NCBI RefSeq assembly: GCF_032854445.1
Contig: NC_088300.1
Coordinates: forward strand, 27,883,608-27,947,607
DNA: 64,000 nt
From: Liolophura sinensis
Lineage: Eukaryota; Mollusca; Polyplacophora; Chitonida; Chitonidae
Reading direction: 5' to 3'
A program made the position numbers and the translations under genes. Position 1 is the stretch's first letter. Each line of letters begins with the position of its first letter. Under the pieces are notes generated by a model, which was not told the origin of the DNA, did no database searches, and saw nothing but the letters and a program-made list of their open reading frames with translations. Below, one piece after another: positions 39,201 through 54,200 of this stretch.

Positions 39201-42200
39201 ACCCACTACATGCACCTTTAGCTCTCACTACTGAATGAAAGGCAAATAAACCTGCACATTGGAGGGGAAAATAAAAGTTTATCTCAAATTCCATGTTCCT
39301 CTAAAACGGCACCAAGAACAAATGTGTATGAATTCCTGGAAGGCAGAATTAACTAGATAAACGTCCCTTACTCCAAGGCTTTCTGTCACCAACCTGTGGT
39401 GTGTACCAGGTTTGAGTAGTCCATCTCTGATGACAACATGACCATACATATTGATTTTACTATCAGTCATGAGTTTACCTCCTATAACAGTGAAATCACA
39501 AGGGATTTCCTTCCAGATGACCAACTGATAGCGTCACGTCTTTACATCTGACAGCACAAACCATATGCTGTCTCCATAAATATATTTGTCTGATGACCAT
39601 ATCAACTTCTGCCCTAGTCTGTCCACATCATATCGCATGGAGTAAGCCATCAATCAGGGGAACCCTACTTCTGATATCTGATCAAAACCTTTGAGAGAAA
39701 ACATCAACTCAGCCAGTGAAAGATCAATCTGTACCTGTCCCCTCAATGGTCAAGGTCTGGGTGACTTCCAGCCGCTGCGATTTGACCACTTGGACGACAA
39801 TAAATGACAGTAAATGAGTTACATGTATAGCTTCGCCCTAAAAGTAGACTATTAGAAGCACACGTGTCATTTGGTGTTGAAACTCACATTTTTCCAGTAC
39901 GGTATCAAACTAATTTTCAAATAAACCTCAAAAGACTTTTTTACAGATCAAAAGAACTCTCAGAATCAGGCAAAACATGCAAAGTAGTCACGGGCAAAAT
40001 TTTAGCCATCTGATTTACCATATTCCCATAATCAACTTTCATATCAACTACTGCTGACTGTACACACTCATCAAACAAACTGAATCTAGTTTATGTTTGC
40101 TAGCTTTGAACATACCTTGGAGTCAATAGTGTTGTGGCCATGCAAATACAGGGACATATAGGTGTATGTTCAGATATATGTACATATTATCTCAAAGGCC
40201 ACCATGAAAGTAACACATATATATCTTGGGAAACTGTTGTTTCCTTCTTTTCTCTATGAGGTATTTTACTGGTAATGCGCTGAGATGAGCAAAAAGAGAC
40301 CCAGCAAGACCGTCAGCAAGTAATGGAAATTGATCTTGTACAATTCCTGAGCAAACATGGGTGAAAGCTAGAAGGACATTATCCACCTCCCCACTTTAAC
40401 CATGTTGGTCCATTAACAGCAAATCTGCCCCCAGCTTAAGGTGTTTGCCTGCAGATTTATTCTCAGAGTTAGGCAGACTTGGCTTCCGTTTTTTGTGTCC
40501 CTGAGGGTAAAATGTCAATCAATGAAGGTGTATGAGGGAGGAAGACAATGTAACCCTAGCAGCCAAACCACTTGGTCTAGTCTTGAAGGTGCTGTCATCG
40601 CCAGCTGGCCATAGATAAACAGCCCTGTATGATCCACTGACCTGATGACTGACCAATACACTGCACGCCTATCACATCCCTAGTCTACTTCCTCAACATA
40701 CTCTAAGTCATCACCTCCAACAACAAGATGTGCTGCCTCAAGGACTCAATAATCGTTACCTCATGGAAGCTAAGTATCATAATCCAGTCATACACAGATC
40801 AGCAAGCTACATGTCTGGAGGACCATTCATGAACATAAACATTGCTAGGTAGAATAGGATAACAGTGATAATCAAATCCCTGGAAGCCATTCTAATCTCA
40901 AAAGCCAGACTGGTCTGTCACAGAATCCCACTGGTGAATCCATACCCTTTCCCGATGATAGTATCTGCCTACAATACAGTACTGCTGAAAACTAGTTCCA
41001 AGGGTTAAAACCTAGCAATCAGAAGCTAGCATATTAGTTACTTCTTCAAAAGCATTAAATGCGTCTACAGGTTTTGTTGTCACATCTCAACTTCCGTTTT
41101 TCATAAAAGCATACTATAGTGTTATCAGAGGATAGCTTATCACAAATGTATGCCAACAGAAAATCAATCTGCTGAGAAGATATCATTATTCAGCACAATT
41201 TGAGAGCAATACACTTTTAATATTTGAGTCGCTTCAGAAGTAGTGAAAGTAGCAATACTTGATGTAAAAGAAAACTCTCTAAATTAGACTTTTTTAAAGT
41301 TTTACAGGCTTGACACATTTAATCGGGTAGCTACAATTGCTAAATAAATTCAGTCTACATTCAACTTAGTGACACGCAAGGAAATGTTTTAAAATGGTGG
41401 TATTTTTAAATGTTTCCCACAGCTGGATACATCATATACATGTATCTGGAGATTGTGACACCACCTCGAACCTGTATGAATTAATTATCTCAATAATTAC
41501 TCTTTCTATAAGCTGTCGAAATACGAATGAAAAGTGACATAATTTTTGTTAGTCACTCCGTAAGAGTGAAATACCTTGACAAACAAGTATAAATTTTGAT
41601 TTGTCCATAACTTCCGTGGAGGCAGGGTGCGGAAGCAGTAGAAATAAGAACTACGTCAGCAATCACCTATTAACCACAAGTGAGCCATAAATACTCTCCA
41701 TACTTAAAACCCAATCTCTGTCAACAAATTTGGTAAAACCTGACCAGTATTTACATTCCCACTTCATTCAGTCACACTAACTTTACAACAACAACAAATG
41801 TTATGGCTTCATAATGACAGCATCATTTTCATTGGTCAATCTGGACTATGTTAATTTGCCATTTCTACCTGATTTGTGAGTGCTGTCACCTGAGGTAGAA
41901 GACAGGGCCTACTTTCACGAAACTTTATATTTTATTTCTTAAAACTCCTTTCACAAAAGACGTTGTCTAGATGTATGTAGTGCCATACGGTGACGTCATT
42001 TATGAGAAAAGTTACGAAAAACTAATTTATGAAGCTTTGTGAATAATCAATTTGCAGATTTCAATATTACACACGCATACATGTGCATGATTACTGCAAT
42101 ACATGTCAACCCTTTAGACAGAAGGGTTGACCACATTGGAAGAACATCAATTTCCAAGGTACCAAGAACCATGAAAGTAAGGAGCCGGAATTGAACCAAC

Positions 42201-45200
42201 CAACATCGTGTTTTGTCATCAGGTTGTTTACCTTGACTAAAAGTTTGCCTTTGAGCTGTTCAGGGGAGGGCATCGTTTGTGCATTTTCATCAACCTTGTC
42301 TCTGTACAGCTTCTCCCCAAAGATGGAGGTCATGTAATGTGCCATAGCCTTCTGTTGCTTCACACTACAATGGTTCTCCAGGGACAGTATCACAGGGTAT
42401 CTGTCAACAAATCAAATAAACACCATATCAACAATCTGCTTTCTGCTAGATCTAAGGAAACTTAATGTTTGCAAGTTTGCAGTCATTATTAAGATCACTA
42501 ATTGAGGAAAATGCTATTTTTCCCCTGGTTGCATGACCAAGACATGTTACCTGTCCAGGTAACGTCTAAGAAGACACAATTATCTGCTTTAAAAGGGAGC
42601 TTGTCTTGAGAGCACTCTTTCAAGATCTTTTCAGTTTGAAGCCAGTTCATGATCGCTGATTAAGAAAGATGTTACCAGTTTAAGCAGTAATATATACACG
42701 TATGTAAATGCAATAATCTATTTAAAGCGATTTTATATTCAGCAAACGTTATCACCAATCTGTTTTTTTTTTAGATCGTTAGGAAATGTCTGCCAGTTTG
42801 AAGCCATATATCATGACCACTGATTGAGGAAAATGCTCTTTTTAATTTCTCTGGTTGACCAACAAGTTATCTATCCAAGTAATATATATGTCCACACAAT
42901 CATCTGGTAAAAGAGGGTTTATCTTCAGAATGCTCTTTACAGATCTTCGGAAATTTAATGTCTGCCATTTGAAGCCATATAATGATGAAGGGAAGAGGAA
43001 AATGCTGATTTTCCCTGGTTACCTATCCGTGTAAAATATTACACAGATGGTAAATTAAATCTCTTTTAAGTGAGTTTTATCTTCAGAACCATCTTTCTGG
43101 ATCTTCTGAAATTAAATGGCTTCCAGTTTGCAGTCATATCATGATCATTGATTATGGAAATAACTTCTTTTTTCTGCTTAACCGACACATATTACCTGTC
43201 CACATATAATATATTTACATACACATATCTGTTTAAACTGCATCGATTGTCAGAGTGCTGGTTTAATGTTATGGTTGACTTTATGGTGCTATTGTCAGTG
43301 TATGTATATTATACAGGTTGTCTATTTTTAATGTCAGGTGATCTCCCCAGCTATCGCAAAACATCACATTCAGATTTCCACATCTGGAGTCGTAACTAAA
43401 TGAATAGGCTAGGCACAGGTGAACTCCTCACGAATGACGTGTTCGGAGGCTCAGCCACCTTTAACTAGAGCTTCCTGTTGACAGACAATTTCAACTTAGT
43501 TTGCTTTTAACCTATTAGGCAGGAAGGCAACAGCTTGATACACTGGATCATGCTTGCCATAAGAGATACTCCACCTAGTCAGTGCTAAAGTAATCTCAGG
43601 CATTCTCCAGGATTATACTTATTGTGAAAAGTCTGAGTTTTCAAGTGTTGAATTCATCTTGACTTTTTTGGAAGGTTACATTAAGCACAGTTCCGTAAGG
43701 AAGAGTGATGACATTTAGCAAATTGAAACACCTCAGAAAAGTGACAGCCTGCCATTTAAGGGTGCCATTACAATGTCGGTTATTGAAAAAAAAAACCCTC
43801 TTTATTTCACAGTTACTTTTGATACACTATAAAATGTTTCCAGAGAACCACTGGTAGGTGCTGAGACCAATATGTTAAAATGTGAGATTGGCAGATGAAC
43901 ATTTGGATTATCATTCCCTACGCAGGCCTAGAAGGAAAAAAAAAACTCATCACAGACAGGGAAATACATGCAGTACAATCTGGCCCCTGAGACAGATTGA
44001 GGTTTATACAGTCAGTTTATACATAAGGCCACCACTGTCCATATAAGATAAGATGCAAGCCTCAAAATCATATGATTTATGGCTAATATGTTTATCTTCA
44101 TTAGTGAACAGACGAATCTAGTATATGTATATTGGTTACCTACATAGTCTCTATTTTAGTGAGAATCTTCACATAAAATTGATGTCAACAAACTTGGCCT
44201 CTGACACAATTTTATTTATCTTCAGGATAATTGCGTCAAGGAATCTGTTTAGGTCACTCAATATATTAACACTCAATAAACTAACTGAGTACATATGGAC
44301 TGAGCAATAACTGTTGACAGTATACACAAAATTCACTCAAGTTGCTTTCACTAAGAAAAAGTTCTAAAATAGGGACTATCAGTACTGTAAATTAGACCTA
44401 CTCATGTAGCTAACAAAATGCATCTCTGGTTAACTCATTTAATCACACTGCTCAGCCCATAAACATCTCATCCCCCATGTACATGTTTTATACATGTACA
44501 CTTTTTCTAAACCACCCCTCATTATTTTCAGTGAAGCTAAGCACTGTGAGTAGCCTATCCATCACTAAGCCTTGTTTTGTTTTTCTCCCAGGTCTATTGA
44601 TTTTTGCAGTTTATACCACTAGTGGTATACCACAAGTTTTGTGGAAGAGGTAGCTTTTTCATCAAACATTTCAAAGTGACTGAATTATGACCCCCCAAGA
44701 GGACATTTCGAATGACACAATTAATACCATTGTGTCTCTGGTCTTACAATCTGGAATAAGAGGACGATTACGAACAATCCAGAGGCTTGGTGAGTGAGAA
44801 ATAATTGTGACTAACAACAGCTCAACAACCAAAAGACAGAGTTTGCACCAAGGTCAACCTAAGCCTAGCAAATCAGGGATTGCAAACACTTACACATAAT
44901 ACATTCTCACTATCAATCATTATCAAAATGTCATCAAATTGAGCAGCTAACCTACCAGTGATAGTCGATAGAAAATAAAACCAGGGTACTCTGCCTGTTT
45001 CATTCATCAATTTGCTTAATATATCTCTAACAAAACCTGGCGCCATTTCAAACACCTGATATGAACATTCAAATCTTTCTTACTAACTGCCACTGGGAAT
45101 CATAAAAAACAAAATCCGAGCAGTTTCAAGGTTACCTGTGAATGTAACGATATAGCTTTGCACTTTTCAGACTAATTCCACTGATTAATTGAGATTAAAT

Positions 45201-48200
45201 CGTTTCAATTAGGAGAAAATAGATTATCGAGGCAACTTAAGAATAAATTGTCTCCGTGGAAAAGGATTGCAAAGATTTACGCCCGACAGTCTTTACTGGG
45301 TGAAAAACAGGGTAATTAATTGTGTTCAATAAAAACAAGGCTCAGTCCTAGCACAGGTCATTTAATACATGGACGGCTGTGAGAATAAATGGGACTTGGC
45401 TACATGTATATTGAATTCTCCTTCTCACACTCTATGTTTATCTGTTTTGAACCATTTCTCACTTCAGTGGTCCTAAGGATGTCTCAACATGGCCATTCAG
45501 TACCTGATATACAGAGTAAAAGCTATCTTCAACTGATTGGTTCGAAGGGTAAATCAACAACTGGACAGGAACGTACAGATTGATGCATTGGTTTTTGACG
45601 ATGTCTCCAGTCAGTTTGGGAGTACAAGACCCAGAGGAAATTTGCCGTAAGTCTTAACTCATGCTGGAGACTAATTTGAGACCCACCCTTTCATTATATC
45701 ACGTGAACCCACCTTCACAGCACTCATATTGGAGAATGACGCAGATTTCAACCTATTGGATAGCATGCTTAAACGACAACAGGTCAAGTCTTGGTCAAAT
45801 GTCACAGAATGGGGGTTAAAGACACCAAATACATGTGCATGTATAGGACTGAGTTTGTATGAAGATGTCATGAACTGAACACTTGGGAAGTATGCGGTAC
45901 CAAAGCTCGTCAAATAATGAGGCCAAGTTTTCCTCAGGAAAGTAGCTCTTCAAACGTAACTACTTTCGGGTCAAAGAAGCAAAATCCATTAATAGAGGAC
46001 AAACCCTCATGTGACATTGTTGACCAAATAAGTGGACAAGAATCAAGAGGGGGATCAAAGGCAAAAATCACAGCACAAAAGGGCACATGAGGCATGCACT
46101 CAAGCTTCTTGTGTTTAGCTTTTCTAGCTAGGAGAAAAACATGGCTGTTCACTGTGGCACTTTTCCTTTGCCCCGAGTGGTCCCCATACTGGAACAAGAT
46201 TGCAGACAATTCAGGGAGTTATAATCAAGGCAGATTTGAGATGGATATCTCTTTGATCAAGCCATAGGACAGTCAGTCTCTGAGATTACAGCACTTCAGT
46301 AAAGCCTGTAAAGTTTGGCCATTAATCAGCAGACCTGGGAAAAACAGGCTGGCAGCCAGATAAATTAGACCAATTCTCTTCCTGTCAAACCCATCTGACC
46401 AGGGTCCAGGTTTGTAACTGGACAGTCCCCTCTGGTCACTGATCTATCATGTTTACCACAGACAGTGTATGACACTAATGCTGGTGATTGACGCACTCAT
46501 GACATATAAGAGTATGTGTGTACGCTTTACCAGATGTAAGACGTGTCTTCTTTATATTATGACCAATCAAAGTTGCTATACATTTGGGATTTTTATGTAA
46601 CTGCAATACCTAACAGGTTTATAATTCAATCAGTATTTAACGAAGTACTTAAGTTTTGCGTGGAACTAAGTTTTGCAGATTTCACAGTCAATAATTTACT
46701 GCAAAAAAGACTTCCAGCGAAAAATATCCAATACTGAATTGTATGCTACAGGTAGTAGTAATAATGAAGTCAAATCGTTGCCAGGGTGACGGGAGTTACG
46801 CAAACAAAGCCTGATGGGCCAGCTAAATTTTTTAACAGTAGGGAAGGGAAATTATGGTTTAAATATATATAAACTCTGGTGCTAAGGCTTGGTGGGCATA
46901 AAACAAAGTGGGAGTTCATTCGTCTTTAGTTTGATTAGTCTTCACTATGCCCATAAAGTGAAAGAAAAGTAGATACCAGCACATGCTGGCTTCTAACGAA
47001 TGTCGCTCTAATACATGGTATCCCATTGGCTAGGTCTCTCCCCTGGTCCAATGAGTGAGCTTCTAACAAACTGTGAAGTGTGTACAACAACACAATGGCT
47101 GTTTGACAGCTACGGCAATGTTTGTGGTTTCTGACCTGTTACAGAGGACAATTAAAACGGAAAACAACACAAAACTTACAGTGTTGCTTGATAAAGAATG
47201 AGTGACTGGCGCAGATAATGGTGAATTCATATGTTTTGCGTTGAACTGCTCAAAAGGTGACAGGTCACTTTGCCAGGTGTTTAAAAATACTCATCAATGA
47301 TTCGAAAAGAAGTGACAGAAGCGATAATCCATCCCCCTTTGTTTTAATCACTGATCCAGATCACGAGGATTAGCCACACCGCAGGAAACAAAGGAGGATT
47401 AAAGCCACTTATGATGATACCTGTTTGACGGGCTCGAACAATTTTGGCCATATTATATCTTGGAAAATTTTAAGATTTTAACATTTGCTTTTCAGTATTC
47501 TCTTAAATACCCGAAAATTAATTCCTGCAAACATATTTTTGGAGAAAATCCGTGAAAATAAATTCCAACGTATAATAAGTACTTTGCAGTAGTCAAATGA
47601 AAGACTATTACTTATAGAAAAGAATGAACTCAGATTTATCTCTACTGTATTTGTCCAGGCTCATGGTAACTTGTATTCACCATGACAACTGGACGGTCAT
47701 AAACCCAAATTATACAGAAAACTTTTACATTGTTAGATATGATACATAAATAGTGTGCTCTGTTACAAGGACGGCTATTTGGATTGGATAATGCCGGTGA
47801 AAACTGCTGAACTTATTATCACAAATATAACACTGATGTGGACTGATATTTTACACGTCTTTTCTTCTCTAAATTGTTAAAAATATGAAGCAATATTAAG
47901 ACAGCATATATATAAAGTTATTTTACCTTAAAAGGGTACACAAAAGTATCTCTTTGCAACTACAAGTATGTCATTTTCACAAAGGTATGAAATGTATTGT
48001 TATCATTACATGCACTATTATTTAACAGTACATTTTCACAGTACATTTGCATTGCACATTCTGTGGAATGTAACTCTATAATTGTTTCTGGTAAAAACCT
48101 TCTGATCCTGCATTTGAGTCATTTCAATTTAATGCAGTTCTAAACCTTATACTTACTCTGATGTTTCAAAAGCTTTGTCGTTTATCGCCTCAATGACGGA

Positions 48201-51200
48201 CTTGAAGCTGATTTTAGAGGTGAGCGTATGTCCATGGTATATGACAGGATCATCATTGGGGCCATCCCAGCAATCCACTGTAACACATGCAGATCAAAAG
48301 ATTAGGTAAACACATCAGCACATACGGTAAAAGGACTAAAATTTCCCATGTAAGTCACCTACGAGATGACAGAGGAAGTTGGTTTTATTTTTGTTTTATA
48401 GCCCTACATGGCAGCATGGTTACATCCAAATGTGTGCCACATGCAGTCAAGTCATTGAGAGTGAAAATTGGAAATTTCTCAAGGCCTCTGTCGCTCAGTT
48501 GGTTAGCGTGCTAGCTCAGCGTAATGACCCAGGAGCCTCTCAACCATGCGGTTGCTGTGAGTTCAAGTCCAGCTCTTGCTGGCTTCCTCTCCAGCCATAC
48601 ATTGGAAGGTCTTCCAGCGACCTGCGGATGGTCGTGGCTTTCCTTCGGGATCTACCCGGTTTCCTCCCACCATAATGCTGGCTGCCCTTGTATAAGTGAA
48701 ATATTCTTGAGTACAGTGTAAAACACCAAGAAGGAAAGAAGGAAGGATGGAAATTTCTCAATAAGTCACACCTTTATCTTTAGCCACGAATTAAACTAAA
48801 GAAAGTATTAAACGACATTTGTTGCAAGTCTGTAAATTCCAAAACTGTACAGTCTCTAAGATGTCTGCCTCCCAGGTTGATGTATAGTCCATATTTACTG
48901 GCACTACCGTAGGTCTCAATTTAATCAGAAAACACTTTATTGTTCAGGATTCCAAACATTACACTATTCAGGGAATCTTGTTATATCTTGAAGGCCGAGC
49001 TAATTAAATGAAACAAATCAGCATATATAAATATTTTCCAGTTATAAAGATCTGACTGACAAGTGTCAGAATCTGTCATTAACTTTTCATAAAATGTCAG
49101 TGAAGTTTGCCATGTGAGACACCTGTTGTTTTATAAGAATGGAAATTGTTTTCTCATTGTAGAGGAGTTCTATTCCCCCCCCCCCCCTGTACCTCCCCCC
49201 TCCCCCCTCCCAGTCAAATGGGAACCTTCAATTAAGTTGTGACAGTTGATGATAAGCCAGCTTTTATTATGGCAAAAACACATCCTATATTTTTGTGTGA
49301 AGGAATTCTTTCGTTTATAAAATTAAGACAGGTGTATAAAGACAATCTTTGAAAATCATCCAAGAGTAACTGGAATGTTTTTTGAGCTGCCACGTCACAA
49401 AAAGTTAATTTACAAGAAAGTTGGTACTTATGTCAACGACTTTCAGGGTGATGACTTTTCTTTTAATAGCTCTTTACATGATGTGCTTTGCAGGTCAAAC
49501 AGATATTTGACATCTCACTCCACATGTGTAAAGGTGGACACCAACAATCACTAGACAATTCTAATTCGCGTTTTCATATATGACAATCATAAACTCAATG
49601 TGCATTGGTACAGCCAAACTGACTGACTGATCATTGAAGTGTGTGCTTGTTCATTGGCTTTGTAAACTGTCCACATTATCACCTGATTACATCTGCTGTC
49701 AGGGGTATCAAAATACACAAGCATTTATACCCTGACTCCATCCTCTTAATCATGAAACCTTGATCCCTAAACACTGAGACGTCCTAGCACTTTGCTGGCC
49801 TACATGGAGAGTGAGAAACAATTTGTAGTGACACCTAATAATGAAAATATTTGGTTTATATGGTATATGTACATTGTACGAGTTTCACTGCGAAATGTTC
49901 CTAGTCCAACTTAAACTCAAACAGTCCCAAGCTTGTACGTTTTATTTCACTTTCCTCCATCTGCATCATTTTTCACTCTCAATACACATTTGGTCAAACT
50001 TCATCTGTTCACTACTGGCAAGAGATTAATTCAAAGAAAAAATATTCCAAAAATTGATCAATAATGTTTTAATGTAATATAGAAAATGCTAATATAATGG
50101 CTAAACATGTGTAGATGAAAACACAATAAAGAATAACAATCATCATAATTGAATACATGAATCCATAATTCACGACACTGAAACTACAATCTCAAGACAT
50201 GTGAAATTATTTGTAATACTAAATCTTAAATCATTGGTGACAATTACAGCCACTACAGTGGCTTGGTAGCTCAGTTAGTTCAACAATGAGCAAGACACAA
50301 CAAGCAGTGTTTAAGGATCAAGGTTTATACTTAAGGTATAAAATGACATAAATTTCTGCATATGACTAAAATGACATAAATTTCTGCATATGACTAAGTT
50401 GCATATTTGGCCTGATTCTGAAGGTTCTATTGTTCTTAGAAAAGTGTTTAGAGGTTTGCCTTAAAGGTAGGCTGACATCTTGCAAGAAACATATAAATGT
50501 ATTTACCTGCAAACACTCAACTTTGGGGGCGGAAGCTTAGGTCATTAAAAATAAATCAGTTGAAAACAATAAAGTCCTGCAAGAACTTACATTCAACACA
50601 TCGACAACCTTTCTCTAATGCTTGAATATAACCTTCTACACTTGAGGGTCCTTTCAACTGGTCTTCCAATAAATATCTGAAAATAACAAGAGAGAGAAAA
50701 TGTATGCACAATTTTTAACTGATTCCACTCTTCATTCAAAATACTTATTCACCTGTCATGATTTTATGTAAATAAAGAATGCAGACAATAATGATACAAG
50801 GTACTGTCTGACATTCATTACACACAGTGAATTGTATTGTAAATATTGTAGGCCCTAAAACTGAAAACAAAGATGCCCTTTGTTTGAGATATTGTGTTCA
50901 TAACATGGATAAATCATAGAAAGATGAATGAAAGTTACGATGATCAATGGCTGCCATTGTGAATCATTGAGTTCAATGAAAAACAATTCCCAACATCTTC
51001 TCACCGATGGCAAAGGACTTCTTAAATTTGAAGACAATCCTGTTTTTCCTTTTCATGATATTGGGATAAGAGCAGTGATAAACAGGTGAACAGAATTTAA
51101 ATGAGTGTTCAGCTCGACCATTACCTCAAAAATGGTATGACACTGCCCAAGTTTGAAGCCTTTAATTCATTTGTTTTCAGTGAAACTGAATACCTGGAAT

Positions 51201-54200
51201 GATGTCATAAATAGATAAAAGAAACGGAAACCATGGCAGCCATACTGAATCCGAGAACTCAGCAAAAGGCAATCACAAGATTAAAGGCAATGCCTTTACT
51301 TGTTGTGGAAACATTCCACAACATGGATAAATCATATGGATAAAATTTACGATAACTGAAAACAGTCATCTTAGATCACGGAGCTCAGCACAAAGGAATT
51401 GCAACCATTTTCTCACGACTGAAAGTGAACCTGTCACTGCTTTCACAGACAGGACAAACTGATGGCCAGCAGCATTTCCACATGCCCATTCCACGTTTGT
51501 GGCAAGAAATAACAAGAGTTCAGGTGAAACCCCAACAAATGCATTTGTCTGAAATGTATAAAAGAATACCAGTAGTGTTGTGGTGAGTATAACCCCTTGG
51601 GGGTGGGGGTGGGGTAATTCATCGGTGTTGATGATGGGTATGTGGTTACCATGACAACTGCGCAAGTGGACAAATGTGTCCCCCACAAATGAAAAATTTA
51701 TGCGAAAAACAGTTGGAGCTTTCGCCTGTACATGAAATTATTTCTAGTTTATGTTAAGAAAATGGCTATCTGGTTACCATGACAACTGTGAAAAATGTGA
51801 GTCATGACACATCACCAATGGGTATCTATGTATCCATCAAAAATTAAAACTCTGCACGGAAAACTGTTGGCCTGAACACAAATACGAATGGACAGACTGA
51901 CAAAATCGCTATAATATAATACGCTCCACCTAACAGCGGGGGCATAAAAAAGACTGAAACTATCAAGATATTTTGATATGACAATATTGCCTTTAACCAG
52001 TCGGACATCCACATGTGTACTATTACAATCACTTGATCGGTATTCCAATGGGAGTGGTATATGGCCATGGTGTCAGTCCAGACCTATCGTGTCTAGTTTA
52101 GACAATCTCCATGCAGCCCATTAGTTCTCTCATGATCATGTCTGGACCACTGCAGGAGAGAATAAACATTGACAATGGAACTGCAAATGTAGGAGGAAGA
52201 AAAATATGTACCATAATTTCCACACACCACAGACTCTCGTGTTAAAGTGGTATCACACTAAGGGGTTTTCAAAATGAAGAAAAAAAGAACTTATTGGCTT
52301 TAATTAATCATTATCTTACTTTCAATATGTACTGTTTTGATTTGCTATTTGTTTTCACTGTGTCCAATACTCTTGGGCTGGTCTCATCCACACAGATTTA
52401 GTCTGGGCTCCTGTGAGCCCAGCTCATTTGCTGTATACAGATATAACCATAGGCCCCTAGGACCAGAGATAAATACATGTTTTACCATGACTGTGGCAAG
52501 GATTAAGGAGGTAAAGCTAAACCCTGTGTGCTCAATATGTATTGGGTACAAAAAGGAGCTTATCTAGAGTGGAGAATTCTCAGATAGACAGAGAGAGAGA
52601 GTTGGTGTTTGACATAGAAATACCTCAGAGGCTGGGGGAAATGGTATATGATCTTTAAACATGCAGCACTGTGGGATTCCAGCCAAAACACCTCTAATCA
52701 GGTATCCCTTTGTAGTCACTTCACAGTCAGCCCATTGCAGTCGGCCTCAGCATACGAGGGAGACAATCATCGAGTGCTGGCATGCGGCGGGTAATTAACA
52801 GAGGCTGTACTGGAGGTTTGGCCTGCGGCTAAGACAGGCAAATGGTCAATGAGCGGAACATTGAATAACCTGATCAACCTGTAATGTAACACAGCTGTAA
52901 ATCACTTCCTATTACACTTCGTGCCACTGAACTGGATACAACGACTCACTTCACCATCTGCTACCTAATCACAATATCCTAAATTCCCTATACTATAATA
53001 CTTACATGTGCAGTACCTGAAAAGCTAATGTCTTTCATACAGGCAACCTGACCAATTTGTCAGCTAGTGATTTCATTGTCTATGATGCAACAGTGAGATG
53101 CTCATGGAACATAGCTAGTTCTACACAGACACTCTAACTAATAGTAAGGATTTGGTATTCTTGCCATTTTCCAGGTAGGGGTTTATGTATGATGCAACAG
53201 TTGAATGCTCATGGAATTTCACAACAGTGAGGCAAATATAAGCATGTTTGTGGTTTGTCTGTGATGCAACAGTTGAATGCTCATGGAATTTCCCAACAGT
53301 GAGGCAAATGTTAGCATGTTAGTGGGTTGTCTGTGATGCAACAGTTGAATGCTCATGGAATTTCACAACAGTGAGGCAAATATTAGCATGTTAGTGGTTT
53401 GTCTGTGATGCAACAGTTGAATGCTCATGGAATTTCACAACAGTGAGGCAAATATTAGCATGTTAGTGGTTTGTCTGTGATGCAACAGTTGAATGCTCAT
53501 GGAATTTCACAACAGTGAGGCAAATATTAGCATGTTAGTGGTTTGTCTGTGATGCAACAGTTGAATGCTCATGGAATTTCACAACAGTGAGGCAAATATT
53601 AGCATGTTAGTGGTTTGTCTGTGATGCAACAGTTGAATGCTTATGGAATTCTACAACAGTGAGGCAAATATTAGCATGTTAGTGGTTTGTCTGTGATGCC
53701 ACAGTTGAATGCTCATGGAATTCCACAATAGTGAGGCAAACATTAGCATGTTAGTGGTTTGTCTGTGATGCAACAGTTAAATGCTTATGGAATTTCAAAA
53801 CAGTGAGGCAAATATTAGCATGTTAGTGGTTTGTCTGTGATGCAACAGTTAAATGCTCATGGAATTCCATTGCAGTGAGGCAAATTTGTCTGTGGATGAT
53901 CAGGGAACAGTGAAAGCTCTTTACAGGCAACCCAACAACGAGGCACTAGCCAACTGCTGGATTGTCTGTGGTGCACCTATTTAATGATCGGAGAACAGTG
54001 AAAGTTCTCTGCATGCAACCTAACAGCTAGGCACTAGCCAACTGCTGGTTTGTCTATGGTGCACCCGTTCAATGATAGGGGTTCACTGACAGTCCTCTAA
54101 TGGCAACTTAACAGTGAGACACTAGCCAACTATTGGTTTGTCTGTGGTGCACCTGTTCAATGGTAGGGGTACACTGAAAGTTCTCTAATGGCAACCTAAC

